A DNA stretch of 64,000 nucleotides from Chondrilla cf. caribensis. Its lineage: Eukaryota > Porifera > Demospongiae > Chondrillida > Chondrillidae. This document shows positions 1-13,360 of the stretch, in pieces. Below the pieces are notes generated by a model, which saw only the letters and a program-made list of their open reading frames with translations, was not told the DNA's origin and searched no databases. Location: NCBI GenBank assembly GCA_964020155.1, contig OZ026566.1:2364289-2428288 (forward strand). The letters are read 5' to 3'. The position numbers were made by a program, and so were the translations under genes. Within the stretch, counting starts at the first letter, position 1. Each line of letters starts with the position of its first letter.

Positions 1-1091
1 GACCTGGAAGATGAAGAAGTTGAAGATTCTGAAATCCTTGTTTTTATTAACCCTGGCCTTCTCTTTGCGAATGTCACCAAAATATTGGAAATTTCTTTCA
101 GAGCCTTTGACAAGCAATCACTCGTTAATCTTCAACTGTCAGGGGAGCTGACAACAAGAGCATTGGAAGATTTGGGCATCCCAGTCACCTTGGGATCATA
201 TCAAGGATTCCACAAGAGGCTTCTGAAGTGGCTCGTACACTGGGGGTTGGCAGCTGAAATTAAAGAGGGGGAAAAATGGTTCGTTCCCTCTGTTCTTCCA
301 CCCAGATCAAATCCCTCCGAATTAGCCATCAGTAAGACCCCCTTTGAACCTTTTCCACTCAGCATTTGCTTTCTGCAAGAGTCACCTGATAATTTCACCT
401 TCCATTACCTTCCAGAGGGCCTCTTCCCACACTTCATCGTGCAATTAGTGAAAATCGGATACATCCTGCCCAAGAATACAGTAGAAGATCTTGAAGAAGA
501 TGGACATGTCCCTCACACTCGTTGTCGAGACTCAATGTCTCTTAGAAGCAAGAGAAAGAATAAGCCAGCATTCAATATCGACCTCATTGACAAGGCTAAC
601 CACTTAGTGGTTGATTTAACTCCGGCAAAGAAGAAGTTACCTCGACCAGAAGCCTATAGTGAGGCTGGAGCTATTCTTGCAGAATTGAAAGAAGCAATGG
701 AGAAGGCAAACAAAAATCTTTATCACCATAATAGTGATAATGTTGCCATTTGCTGCACTTGTACATGCGACTTTGAAGAAGACCACTTAGCTGAAGTACA
801 GGAACAACGCTGTGAAATTTGCTGTCTCCATCCCAGACGACTACAACAAGGTGCTTGGCAAGATGACTGTGATGACTCTTTGAGGGAAGTGATAAAAAGC
901 TTTCAATCCTATTCAGGTGTGTTGATCTGCCAATCCATTTGTTTACCTGGTGTAGCATGTATATACAAGTATTCTGTGAGTACACGTTTGTGTATGTGTT
1001 GTTTGTGTTTACGGGTATGCATGTGTGTGTATTCATGAGTATGCATGTGTGTGTGTGTTCACGAGTATGCATGTGTGTGTTGTTTACGTGT

Positions 1092-1149
<58 letters not shown>

Positions 1150-1495
1150 ATGCGTTAGATTTGACAACAATTACTTCCATTATTTCCCTATCCTAGAGTC
1201 CTCCTCTGATCTCCAGTGTGGTGCTATTATTGAGAAGTACAAGGACAGATTCCTGTCACACATTGATGCTCATGCTATTGCCAGAAAACTGGAGATAAAG
1301 AATGTCATCCCCAACAGGGTGTCCTACGAGATCAAGAACAGTGCTACAGAAGATGCCAACGACCTCTTGTTTCTCCACCTTCAATCCAATGCATCACTGG
1401 AAACCCTCCACAAACTGTGCGATGTGATGACAAGTACAAGTGGATATCCCAACATGAATAAACTTGGAAGTACTATGAAGAAAGACCTCCCTTTA
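1..1495 (+). CDS. COR-domain protein with C-terminal CARD (3' end, 5' partial)
   Basis: The reading frame is open from base 1, so the gene begins outside the window. Exon 1-916 (phase 1 donor) joins 1197-1495. The first ~130 residues look like a COR module: a winged-helix-like stretch ending in KWFVPSVLPP, then a second half with FHYLPEGLFPHFIVQL. A Cys-rich linker (CCTCTCDF, CEICCLHP) follows. The second exon encodes a six-helix CARD-like domain starting at IIEKYKDRFLSHID. COR modules normally follow a Roc GTPase and mediate dimerisation; CARDs recruit partner CARDs in innate immunity and cell death. The 3' end is uncertain: a donor at 1496 and an acceptor at 1916 would give one Val then stop (1917-1922), whereas read-through would end at 1615 in intron-like sequence. 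COR identification is by pattern and moderately sure; CARD is more secure. Confidence 0.6.
962..1152. repeat. (GT)n microsatellite in intron of the COR-CARD gene
   Basis: Imperfect GT-rich sequence becomes a pure GT run around 1097-1147. It fills most of the 280-bp intron. Long Cys-Val open frames over it are repeat artefacts. Confidence 0.9.
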
Positions 1496-2521
1496 GTAGG
1501 TTATGTTGCTGAGTCAAATGAGTACACATCTTACTCTAGCCTATATGCATGTTTGTGTGGTAATTATGGCATACTATATCCATACAGTACATGTAACACT
1601 CTACTAAGTAGATAAGTATGTTCATCACAATCATGTATGTGTGCGTAGATGTCTATGTATGTGTGTACAAAGTAGATCAGTCAGTTCATCAAATACATGT
1701 ATTTCTACATGTGTACAAAGCGGATCAGTACGTTCATCACATACACATATGTGTAGGTGTGTACAAAGTAGACTGGTACATTCTTCACATATGTTGTCTG
1801 AGTGGAGATACAATATCCTAGTTCGTGTCCACTTACATCTGTACACATACACAGTCCCACAGTGCATTGTTTTGTGGTCCAGTTACATTCAATAACTCCA
1901 CCTCTCCCACACACAGGTGTAACTGATAGACTGCATGTAGCCAGGCAGGAGTGGAGGATGCCAGCTGTAAACACCTTTAGTAGCATTCTTCCCAAAGTAT
2001 TCCTCTGACATCAAATTATCATTGTTTAAGTGTTTGTATTATAGCAAGCTATATAGCTAATTAATGTGCATTATGTTATGGATTGTGCTCAGTGGGGTCT
2101 TTTCTCTAATATCTTATATTGTCAGTGGCATGCAACAGGTTATGCAATTGACCTATATAGACCCCGCCTCCTCCACATCTGCTACAACGTTACTGATTAA
2201 CTTTTTACTTCACCTGCCGGAATCACAGTTTATTTGCCATTATGAAATTATAATAGTGGATTAATTATAAGAGCAGGTTCTTGAAGAAGATAGGTGTCTT
2301 AATTAGCCTCAGAATTACACACCGGAGAACTTGAAAGTAATATGTTTGCACGTACAGAGCGTAGATAGCTATTTACAGGCCGGATCGATGATACTTAGGG
2401 AACGGAATGGCGGAGTGACTGAAACGAGGAACGGAACGGAACAACGTGTTAATCATGTGACTGACACCTGATCGTTTCGACCTACAATTTCCTAAGCTTG
2501 CTCTCGATATTTAGCTGAACA
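1496..2521. other. 3' flank and intergenic stretch without a supported gene
   Basis: The first part is GTGTAC-rich intron or 3' UTR of the preceding gene. From about 2020 to the next start codon the sequence is AT-rich, then becomes richer in CG near 2380-2480, as expected for the promoter of the downstream oxidase gene. No open frame has recognisable protein similarity. Confidence 0.5.
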
Positions 2522-5500
2522 ATGGAGTCCCTTGTACGTGAAGTCAACTTTCGTATTAACGGTAGGCCAGTAGCTTTGTCTGGTTTGGATCCAGCACTGT
2601 CCCTAAACGAATGGATCAGAGAGTACCGTGGTCTGACGGGGACCAAGAGGATGTGCGGTGAAGGAGGGTGCGGTTGCTGTGTAGTCTACTGCGAGTGGCT
2701 CGATCCTGGCCATCAAAGGAAGAAAGTGAAAGCATCTGTTAATTCGGTAAACGTTCACTAACGTGTATGTCAGGTATCTACACGCACATGTGCATACTAA
2801 ATATAATTTCAACAATGAACAAAATTCAGCACAGTACTAATTCTGTCTATTAATAATAGATCCAATTTAATATAATCTCGTAAATTGAAAAGGTTGCATT
2901 TATTAATCTTAGGGAATGTGTATACAGACACAACAAAACTACATGTATAGTTCGTAATATGGCTCCATATGATATGAACCATCGACTGATCTTGAGACCA
3001 TCACTCTTCTCGTGTAGTGCTTGTGTCCTTTGTATTCTGTCAACAACTGGGATATTACAACTGTCGAAGGAATTGGCAAGTGAGCGTGTGGCCTATTTCC
3101 ATCTGTACCTAACTGTTACTGTGTTGGTATCTGTTATAGTCTAACTGCACGTGCTGTGTTCATGATTCTTATGTTGCAGCTCCGTTGATGGATATCATGA
3201 CATCCAGAAAAGTGTTGTTGAGAACAATGCTAGCCAGTGTGGGTACTGTACACCAGGGTTTGTCATGAACATGTACAGGTAGGTCCCTGAGCTGCAGTCA
3301 TTGAAATGATCATGTACGTACTCACAGTATGCACATAATTGTACTCTATGAACTGATTAGTTTCTAATTTCTACTTTAGACGTTTCCCTAGCAACATACG
3401 TACATGTGCTTATTGATTTCCGTATGTATACTTCAAATTTCAAAGAATTTACATTCATAATATCTTTACGTCAGTTTTTATTTTGTGAACATAGTGTGTA
3501 CTATAAATTTGTCCAAATCTGTTTAGTTTTTAACTTTAATTCCATTTTAACTGTTATGCTCCTTTTTAGCCTTCTTCAAGGGAAGAATGTTGTTAGCAAA
3601 GAGGAAATTGAGGACAGTTTTGATGGGAATATTTGCAGATGTACAGGTTAGAGGTTTCTTGAGGATACAGTGCATTGCCCGGATTACTCTAAAGTGCTAT
3701 AATGCTTCATTTCAAATCATTTTTAAACCAGTTTCAAGTCACCTCGATATATCAATTATTATTATTTTGTAAAATATAGCAAATTTACCAAATCAATCAT
3801 GTAATCCCCTTTGTGCATTTACACAATACGTACGTAGGTTAAATCAGTTTCAATTCGAAGTGTAACCAGTAATATGTGTAAATCCAGTATAGAACCATGC
3901 TGTCATCTCTATTGGTAAGACTACAGTGTTTAGGATGTGCTATTTTGAAGTTTCAGTTGAACATCTCTACAACATCACTCCTGGTTCCTCACTTTACCTG
4001 TCATTATACCCTGCTTGCTGTTGTATCCAATACAATTACTGTGGATATGAATGCACAAGCACCCACAAACAGGTTGCATGTTTTATCTTGTTATAAAGAG
4101 ATTGTCCTTGTAAGAAGTGCTGTTGTAAAGAGGTTTGACTGTGTACATTATTCCATTCTCCTGATACCAACTTCATTGTACCACTTCAGTGCATATGTTG
4201 TCATCCCATAATATGTTGTTGTCCAATATCAAATGTTGTCATCCCATCATATTGATTACCATTCTGTCTATATATTATGGCACCATATTCAGGTTACCGT
4301 CCAATACTCGATGCAATGAAAACTTTTGCTGATGGAGAATCAAGGGGTGTTGTTGACATTGAAGATCTCTCTTCAAAGAAACCATGTTATTCCTCATGTC
4401 TGGGAGAGTGTGGGGCACAACAAAAGCAATGCCACTCAGGACTGCTCTGGTTTGGCCCTGTGTCAGTGGCCCAGGTCTTTGAAGTGATGAAGCAGTGCTC
4501 CAATAAGAATGTGCAAGTTATCTCTGGAGGCACTGGAAAGGGTATGCTGTACACACAGATCACAAGGCCGTGTGTACCTGTACTGTGGTGTCTGTGGTAC
4601 AGGTGTATACGTACATGTTACTCATTTACAGTGTACATTTCACGTATACAGTGAAACCTTGCTAATCCGACACCTCTATAATCCAACAATCTCTCTAATC
4701 CGACCATTATATGAGGTACTGTCACCATACATAAGTGTGGTAAGAGGCACTCCATAATTCAACAACCTCCTAATCCAACATTGTTCTCAGGTCCCATTGA
4801 GTGTCTGATTAGAGAGGTTTCACTGTACATATTTGTGTATGTGGTACTGCATAGTACGTATGTCATGAATGAGCAGATATAAGCTTGCATTGCAATTTCC
4901 TAAGTACAGAATCATGTACGTACTGTTGGACAGCACCTGATCCAGTGATGCTGTCAATTCATACATACGTACGTATATACATACGTATGTATATTGTGGA
5001 TTGAGTGGAACCTTTTAGTATTTCTCCTCAGGATTTCACATAAATTCCTAGTGTATTTGTACGTATAAGCCCACTTTGTTCATTCTGCTATGACTATAGC
5101 TCCATTATTAGTGTGTACTAGCATATCATGTACTGTGTATTATGCACAATGCATACTGTACAAAAATAATATATTATACAGTATATATACGTATGTACAT
5201 TTGTACTATATACATATTATATGCACAATATACTGTACATACGTATAATATTAGTGTACTATATATGTACGTATGTACACTGTACTGTTTCCTGTGCATG
5301 TAGGGATATTCAAAAATGATGCTGAACCAGATGTGATTGTTGACCTGAAAGGGATTGTGAGCCTTTGGAGAAGAGAAGTTAGTTTTTCTTATTTTCTCTA
5401 CAACATCGTGTGTTTGTTGTGTGAGTCATTGGTAGGAGTGGTTTGCTGATGATGGTTTGCTCCAGTCGTGATCCCTTCCATTCAGCTGCCCCGTAGCAAG

Positions 5501-6329
5501 CAATACATATAGTATCAGCCAGCCAACCAAGAAACTGGATATGAGACTGCATGTACATATGTACATATATGTACCTGCCCCACACTTACGTATATGGTAA
5601 TCTACTGCCTTGGGGTCTACTGTATATACTATACCACTGCTTTAATGCTGAACAGTGGCACAACCTAATTTGCTGTTTATATCCACAAGATCAGAGGTGT
5701 TGACACCTAGTCAGCTAACGTGTATAATAGTGGCATGTGGAGCAGTCCTTGATATCCTGAGCTGCCAGCACGTAACTCCCTACACCCCATGTGTGCAGCC
5801 ACTGGTTATTGCTCTACCTTGAGTTGTCTCTCGATAAAAGTGTTTTTGGGTTTTTTTTTCACAACAAACCTGTCTGTTCTTTGGGCTACCATTGTACAAT
5901 ACACATAAATTTCAGCTACACACTGTATGTGGTCAAACTGTATGATAATACATGTATGAACAGCTAGACACAATGTTTAAAAGTTATGAGGAACCTTACT
6001 GACACATGTGCATATAAATGTGTAGGTGACGGATAGGAGCCTTGTTGTGGGAGCTTGTGTGTCTTTAACACAGCTTATCGATGTACTTCGTGAAAATAAG
6101 GACAAGTCGTCTTCATTTGAAGAATTAGCCAGCCATTTACAAAAAGTTGGCAATGTTGCAGTTCGGAATGTGAGTGCATGAATGTATTGTCATTTTGACC
6201 CATCATTTACTGATGTCGTACTATACACTCATCATTGTTACTGGTCAGTTATCTCTTTCATTGTGTGCATACGTATATATGCGTGTATGTGTATGTGTGT
6301 GTGTGTGTGTGTGTGTGCACGCGCGTGTG

Positions 6330-6404
<75 letters not shown>

Positions 6405-6708
6405 CAATCATAATTGTGTGTTTAAATGATGTTTCATGCCTCCTAACCTACAGTGTGGATCTTGGGCTGGGAATATGATGCTGAAGAACAAACATGGTGA
6501 CTTCCCTTCCGATCTTGTCACAATGATGGAGGCTGCTGGATCCACAATCACCATAGCAACCACAGCTGAGGATACTCATACATACAGTTTGACAGAGTTC
6601 CTGACTCTCACGATGCATAACAAACTGATTGTATCCATGGAGATTCCTTTTCTTGGCAAAAATGAAAGATTGAAAACTTTTAAAGTCATGCCACGTGCTC
6701 AGGTTATC

Positions 6709-6759
<51 letters not shown>

Positions 6760-9700
6760 CACACTAAACTCTGTCTTGTTTTATATGTACATAAGTACGT
6801 ACTATACATAAATACTGTGGAGTCTCTGTTGAAGGACACCTGAATAATGCTATGCCACATAGTATAACTTGCCTCACTTCAAAGGACAACATTTGAGGCA
6901 CCCAAAGGCTTGTACGTATATACGTATGTACGTAGGTACCAAAGGTTTGTATGAGTTGTCTTATTGTAGCTTATGGATATGTGAGTTGTTTCGACCTTGC
7001 AATTACTGTTAAATGTACATACTGTGTATGTACAGTATGAGGCCGATTTGTTCTGATAGGGGCTATTAATTTGCTCTTGTAGTTTGTTATTTGTGAGTTC
7101 CGTATGTAGATGATTTGGTCTGACATTATCACATTACAGTGATGTTCATATGACATGCTCTCATAGAATGCTCACGCCTATGTGAATGCTGGCTTCCGGA
7201 TTGAGTGTGATCCCAGCTCTTCTGCTGTGACAGGAACACCAGCCATAGTGTTTGGAGGCATAGGAGAACATGAGGTGTGTATAGCAGTCATGTATTTCAG
7301 ATATATCTTTGGTCACGTGGGGATTAGTATGTAGGTGAATATGTCACTATTGGTCTTAACCATGCAGTAAAAGGGAAGCAATAAATGCCATCCTTTCAGT
7401 GCTACACACACATCACTGTATACCAGCCTATATTCTTGTATATGTGGACTGAATGAGCTGATAATGGTAGCGGGAGTAGCTAAGTTGATTTTTAGTGTTT
7501 AAATTTATTGAGATACATATAAAATCTAAATGTGTGTAGATCCATGCAAAAGACACGGAAACATTTATTGTAGGAAAGATTATGACAGATCAAACCACAT
7601 TACAAGGTGGGTACTTTCTATACTGTACATATTCGTACGTACATAGTGTCCCTTTGTGTGTTTATAGTGTGTGTGCATGTGTGTTCATAGTATGTGTGTG
7701 TGTGTGCGTACGTGCATGTGTGCATGTGTGCATACGTGCATGCATGCACACATTTGTTTCTGTGTCTGTGTGTCTCTGCATGTCTGTGTTTCGTCCATTC
7801 TAAAACACTTGTTGTTTTGTTCTGTCAACCCCACTAGGCGCTTTGTCTGTCTTGGAGAAGGAGTTGAATCCCAATCACTTACCTACTGCTGCCGCACCTA
7901 GCTACCAAAGGTCTCTTGCCTGCTCCTTGTTCTATAAGGTAATCACAGAACATGGTGGGCATGCACAATATTCACTGAGAACCATATTGTAGTAAATAAC
8001 ACTTCTAGCATCCATATGTATTCACTGAACTCGTCATATACTCCACATTCCACTTGTGTATAATACTCTGTGTGTCTGTATGCATACGGTATGTCCCTGT
8101 TTTATTCCACACATTCTGTATACTGTTCATCCCTGCTATAAAGCTATTGCATAAGTTCTGTACACTAACTGTCTGTCTGAAAATAAGCTGCTTTGTGCTT
8201 TCTGTAGTTCTATCTATCCTGTGTCTGTGATGTCAGTCCTGAGGTGAAGTCAGCTACTGCTCCATTACTGAGGCCTGTCTCCATTGGTCGACAGGACCAT
8301 GACAAGCCCTCACCATCTCTCCAGCCAGTAACACTGTCTGTGCCAAAGCTGTCTGCTCTCCAGCTTGCTTCGGGAGAGGCTGTGTTTACTACAGACATCC
8401 CTCACCTCCCCAATGAGCTCCAAGCTGCCTTTGTACTGACTTCGGAGGGTAATGCCTCCATTGTCAGCGTGGACCCTTCTCGTGCTCTTGTAAGTACTGT
8501 ATGGTGTTGCTAGGGAACACAGTAAACAGGAATCGTGGTGCGCCTTAACAAGTCTCTTGATGGCCATAACTGTATCTTTATTTCCCTGTTATCCTAATGT
8601 CAACTTGAATTTAAAGAGAGTAATTGTATGTAACTTCAGGTATTACTGTTTCAAGAATAAAAATACGTAATATTCTTCATGATGTCTCCGGGTACATCTT
8701 ACACGTTGTACTGTTCATGTACTGTTGGGGAGGATCCCATGGTTGAATATTTTTGGATTAAAAAAGATGACAGCTGCATTTATCAAACTCCCAAACTGAG
8801 AAAGCTTCCTGTCCAGTGGAAGTCAGCTCATACATTTCACATTGCTTAGTGGTGTATATGCTATGATATACGTACATAAGGATTGTGTTCATGTCACATC
8901 AGACGCTTTTGTGTTGATGTGTGTGTAGCCTTTCATTGCACTGCTTGTGTAGGATATGCCTGGTGTAGTGGCCTTTGTCTCTGCCAAGGACATTCCTGAG
9001 AATGGCGTCAATAATTTCTTGTCTCAAAGCTCCTTCAGCCATCCTGAGAAGGTGAGGTAGTTGATGCCGGCCGTCTTGCCTAAACTTCCACCACCACTCG
9101 TACACAGGTGTTCGCTACAGAGGAAAGTCTCTATGCTGGACAAGCTCTTGGAATTATTATTGCAGGTACTGCTTGTATGTGACATGCAGGCTGTGACACA
9201 ACGCTTGGTATACAAGGATTGCTTACGTATCTCCATGCTTCAGTGCATGTGATTTGATGTGCTTGGTCCTGTTACATGGTCCTTGTACAGTTAGTCCTAG
9301 TTCTCGACACATACATATGCTCTCTCCTGGTACGTAGATACACACATGCATGCTGTCAAAGCTGCTAAGAATGTCAAGATTGAGTACAAGTCTCTCGGGG
9401 TCCCTGTGTTGAGCATTAAAGATGCAATTGAGAGGGAATCATTCTTCCCTGATCCTGATCCTTTGATGATGGGAGATGAAGGTGTGTCGTATGGGTGTGA
9501 TGGTCAGACCCTCCCGCATGTGAACACAGCAAACTCTGTACCTACATTTGTATGTACTGTATATTGGTATGTACAGTAAATTCCTTTGGAAAATGAATTG
9601 TGGCAGATTAACGAGAATTCACTGTACATGTATGTTTGTACGTATATGTGTACCTACATACGTATATGTGTATGCAAGTATATGTTGCCGAGGGGTTTTC

Positions 9701-11658
9701 AATCAACATCACAGGAACCAATTTGAGTACATTTCCCACATACAGGAAGTGGGGCACTGTATATCACTGGTAAATCTAGGTATTGCATGTACGTGCGTAC
9801 TGTGCATACTGTGGATACTGTTTGTACGTACGTATGTTAGAATTGTGTCCAGCCTAGGTGTACTGCAGCAGAGCAGTGTTCACTATTTTACCTGCCTTGC
9901 TCTTAATCAAGTAATACTAACAACAAAACCTATCTGGTGACCTATGCTGTTTCCCATCCACACATCATTGACCTGTGCTCCAGTGCTGATGTGTGCACAC
10001 TATTTCTTGGATCTCTTTGCTGAACCAGAATTAAGTATTTATTCCACGTATGCATGTGTGTGTGTCTATGCATTCCTGTAGATATAATCCAACAGGCAGA
10101 GCATAAGGTATCTGGAGAGGTGTCCTGTGGAACACAGTACCATTTCACTATGGAAACACAGGTTGGTTACAGTTGAGATCTAACACACAGCGTGTCTTCT
10201 GTTTGGTCCAATAAGTGTTGTACAGTACGTATGTACACATGTAAACCTGTACAGTGGAACCTGTACTAAAGACTGCACAAGGAATCAAGAAAAACTCAAG
10301 TTGTTAGTGTAGAAAAATGGTCTTTGTGTAGCGGTACTTTAGTTGCAATGAGATCTACATAGTTCAACACTCATTCCTTTCAACAGGTACCATATAGTAG
10401 GTCTTCAATGCAGGTTGAACTCTCAGTCTGGATGTATGTATCTAAAATAAACCAACCCACACATGTGCATGTATGCATGTACATACGTACGTACATATGC
10501 ATGTACACAGATCGCTTGCATTCCTGAATCGTAACAGCGTTTGCTGCCACTGTTATGGCCACCTCCGTCCATTCTCTAAACAGACCAGTCTGGTGATCCC
10601 GGAGGAGGATGGTTACACTGTCCACGCCTCAACCCAGTGGATGCAGATGGCCCAGAGTGCAGTGTCACTGGTGCTGGGGATACCAGCCAGCAGGTGAACA
10701 GACTGACCACAGGAAGCATTGACTTGCTCCACTATGCTCTTTCATTGTATACATATGTACATGCTGTCTGTATGTACGTATGTACATATATCTAATTGTT
10801 TGTGCCTACGTACTTTGTGATGAACACCCAAGACTTCTGTGTAAGAAGGTTTCAAGTTCATGGTCTTAGTTTGTGTACATATATTATCTTGTACATTTCT
10901 TATGTAGGAAGAGTCACCAGCAATACCTCTGTCTTTATATGAGCCAGAGTCAATACTCTTGTGTGTTACTGTGTATGGACTCTAGGCCTTGATTTGACCC
11001 TAATGTGTGTCCATGGGTGTCTCCCATAGCTGTGTGTTGTTTCATTGCCTTTTGGATTTCCTGTCTGCAGTGTTAACGTCCATGTCAAGAGGCTCGGTGG
11101 TGGGTATGGAGCCAAGATCAGCAGGAGCCACATGGTGACTGCTGCCTGTGCCCTTGGAGCACATGTGACAAGGAGGTGGGTGTGTTGTACGTAGATCATT
11201 TCTCATCAACGCTAGTGATATTCATTGTTGGCTGGTATTATAGGCCTGTTCGTATTCATATGGACATTGACAGTAACATGAAGATGATTGGCAAGCGGTA
11301 TCCATATTTGGTGCAGTATCAGGTACATACATGTCCATTGTTATAGATTTGTGTGTGTGTGTGTGGGGGGGTGGGGGTGTGTGGGGGTGTGTATGGGTGT
11401 GTGTTGTGTGTGTGGGTGTGTGTGCGTGTGAGTGTGTGTGTGTGTGGGGGGGTGTTTGTGTGTGTGCATATGTGTGTGCATGTATGTGTGTGTGCGTGCA
11501 TGTGTGTGTGTGTGGGGTGTGTGTGTGTGGGGGGGGGGAGGGTGGGGGGGGTGTTTGTGTGTGTGCATATGTGTGTGCATGTGTGTGTGTGCGTGCATGT
11601 GTGTGTGTGGGGGGGTGTTTGTGTGTGTTTGCATGTATGTGTGTGTGTGCGTGCATGC

Positions 11659-11718
<60 letters not shown>

Positions 11719-12193
11719 TGGGAGTGAATGTATATATGAATCTATGTGTGATTGTGTGACAGTGGATGGATGGATGGATGTGTGGTGGTGGATAAATAGA
11801 TGACAAATAAATGCTTCACTGTTTGATAATCTGTTTTCCCAGGTACAGATCGTAATTTGTCCAAGTATATTATTATATTTCCATGCGTATCATATGTTAT
11901 CTCAAATCTCCATTGATTCTGTTACCTGTACATATGGTATTACTCCCTTGCATTCTGTAATGTGTGTTAGGCTGGTTTTGATGGCAAAGGTGTGATTTGT
12001 GGCATCAAGATGAACATATTCAATGATTCAGGATGCTACAATAATGAACAGGAGTATGAGGGAGGGTACCTGTACAGCTTCATTGATGCTGGTTAGTACG
12101 TATGTGCATTGTACCATGTGTAAGTCTATGTAGGCTCATGTGCTTACACACACACACAACATGCAACTCTCACACATGCACACACATGAACAC

Positions 12194-12266
<73 letters not shown>

Positions 12267-13291
12267 ACATTTTTCCCCATCTGCAGCGTACAATATCCCA
12301 AATTGGATTCTTATTGGCAAATCTTGCAAGACCAATCTCCCTGCCAACACCTGGTGCAGAGCTCCTGGTTGGTTTGTTGTGTCAAATACATGCATGGGAC
12401 TCTTTGGTGTGCATGTGTGTGCCTGATCTCAACCATGTGGCCCACTGAACTCAGTATACAGTAAAACCTCTCTCATAATTGACACATTTGTACCAGCCAT
12501 TTTGTGCACTCTTCAGAGGTGAAATGAAGGAAATTCCACTTTTGATGTCTCGAGCAGTGTCCTTTGGTCCTTGAGGTAGCATTTACTATGTCCCTTTATT
12601 TCCTTCAACACTGTATGACTAACTATAGTCAGGATAAGGCTGTACAGTAAAACCTATCCATCCAACACCTCTCTAAACCACCAAATGCTCAAACCAACAC
12701 CAAATTCCAAGCAAATTATAAGATTCAGTGTTTTTACACTAAACCTGACAAAATCAGTGTTCACAGAGAGTATATCAACACACTCTACCTATGTATCATA
12801 CATACAGTACAGTGCTGTGGTAGATATCACTGTATTGGCCAAATACACTGTTGTGTACAGCATTGACTTTAAAAATTACCTTATTTGTCACATTGTTGCG
12901 TGTTTTGAAATGTGTTTACTGTAGGTTGATGTTACTAACCAGCTGGAGGGCATACATACAGATACATATATATGTTCATGCTGTACTTTGTACTGTACCC
13001 TTGATCCCATTTATACAGCTTCTGTCCAGGGAACGTTTGTTACTGAGACTGTGCTTGAACATGTGGCAAACTACCTGGGAGGTTCATATGAGGAGGTTCG
13101 CTTCAAGAACTTCTATAACAAAGGTGACATGACTCCCATGTTCTTCCCTCTTGATAACTGCAACATCCGAGAACTTTGGCAAGGTGCAGTATACCATCAG
13201 TCAGTGTTGACTTAATTGTGTGTGCTTGACAGTCAAAATAAGTACAAACACACACATATGCATGCATGCACACGCTCACACACACACACAC

Positions 13292-13360
<69 letters not shown>

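Noticed and set aside
1496..1615. Read-through C-terminus of the COR-CARD protein
   Set aside because: A good donor (GTAGGT) lies at 1496 and the following residues look like intron translation; left as an alternative only.
11222..11806. Long open frames rich in Cys-Val, Thr-His or Arg-His over GT/CA tracts (also at 1100, 6182, 31000, 32130, 34640)
   Set aside because: They are translations of dinucleotide repeats, open in several frames on both strands, and lie inside introns of well-supported genes.
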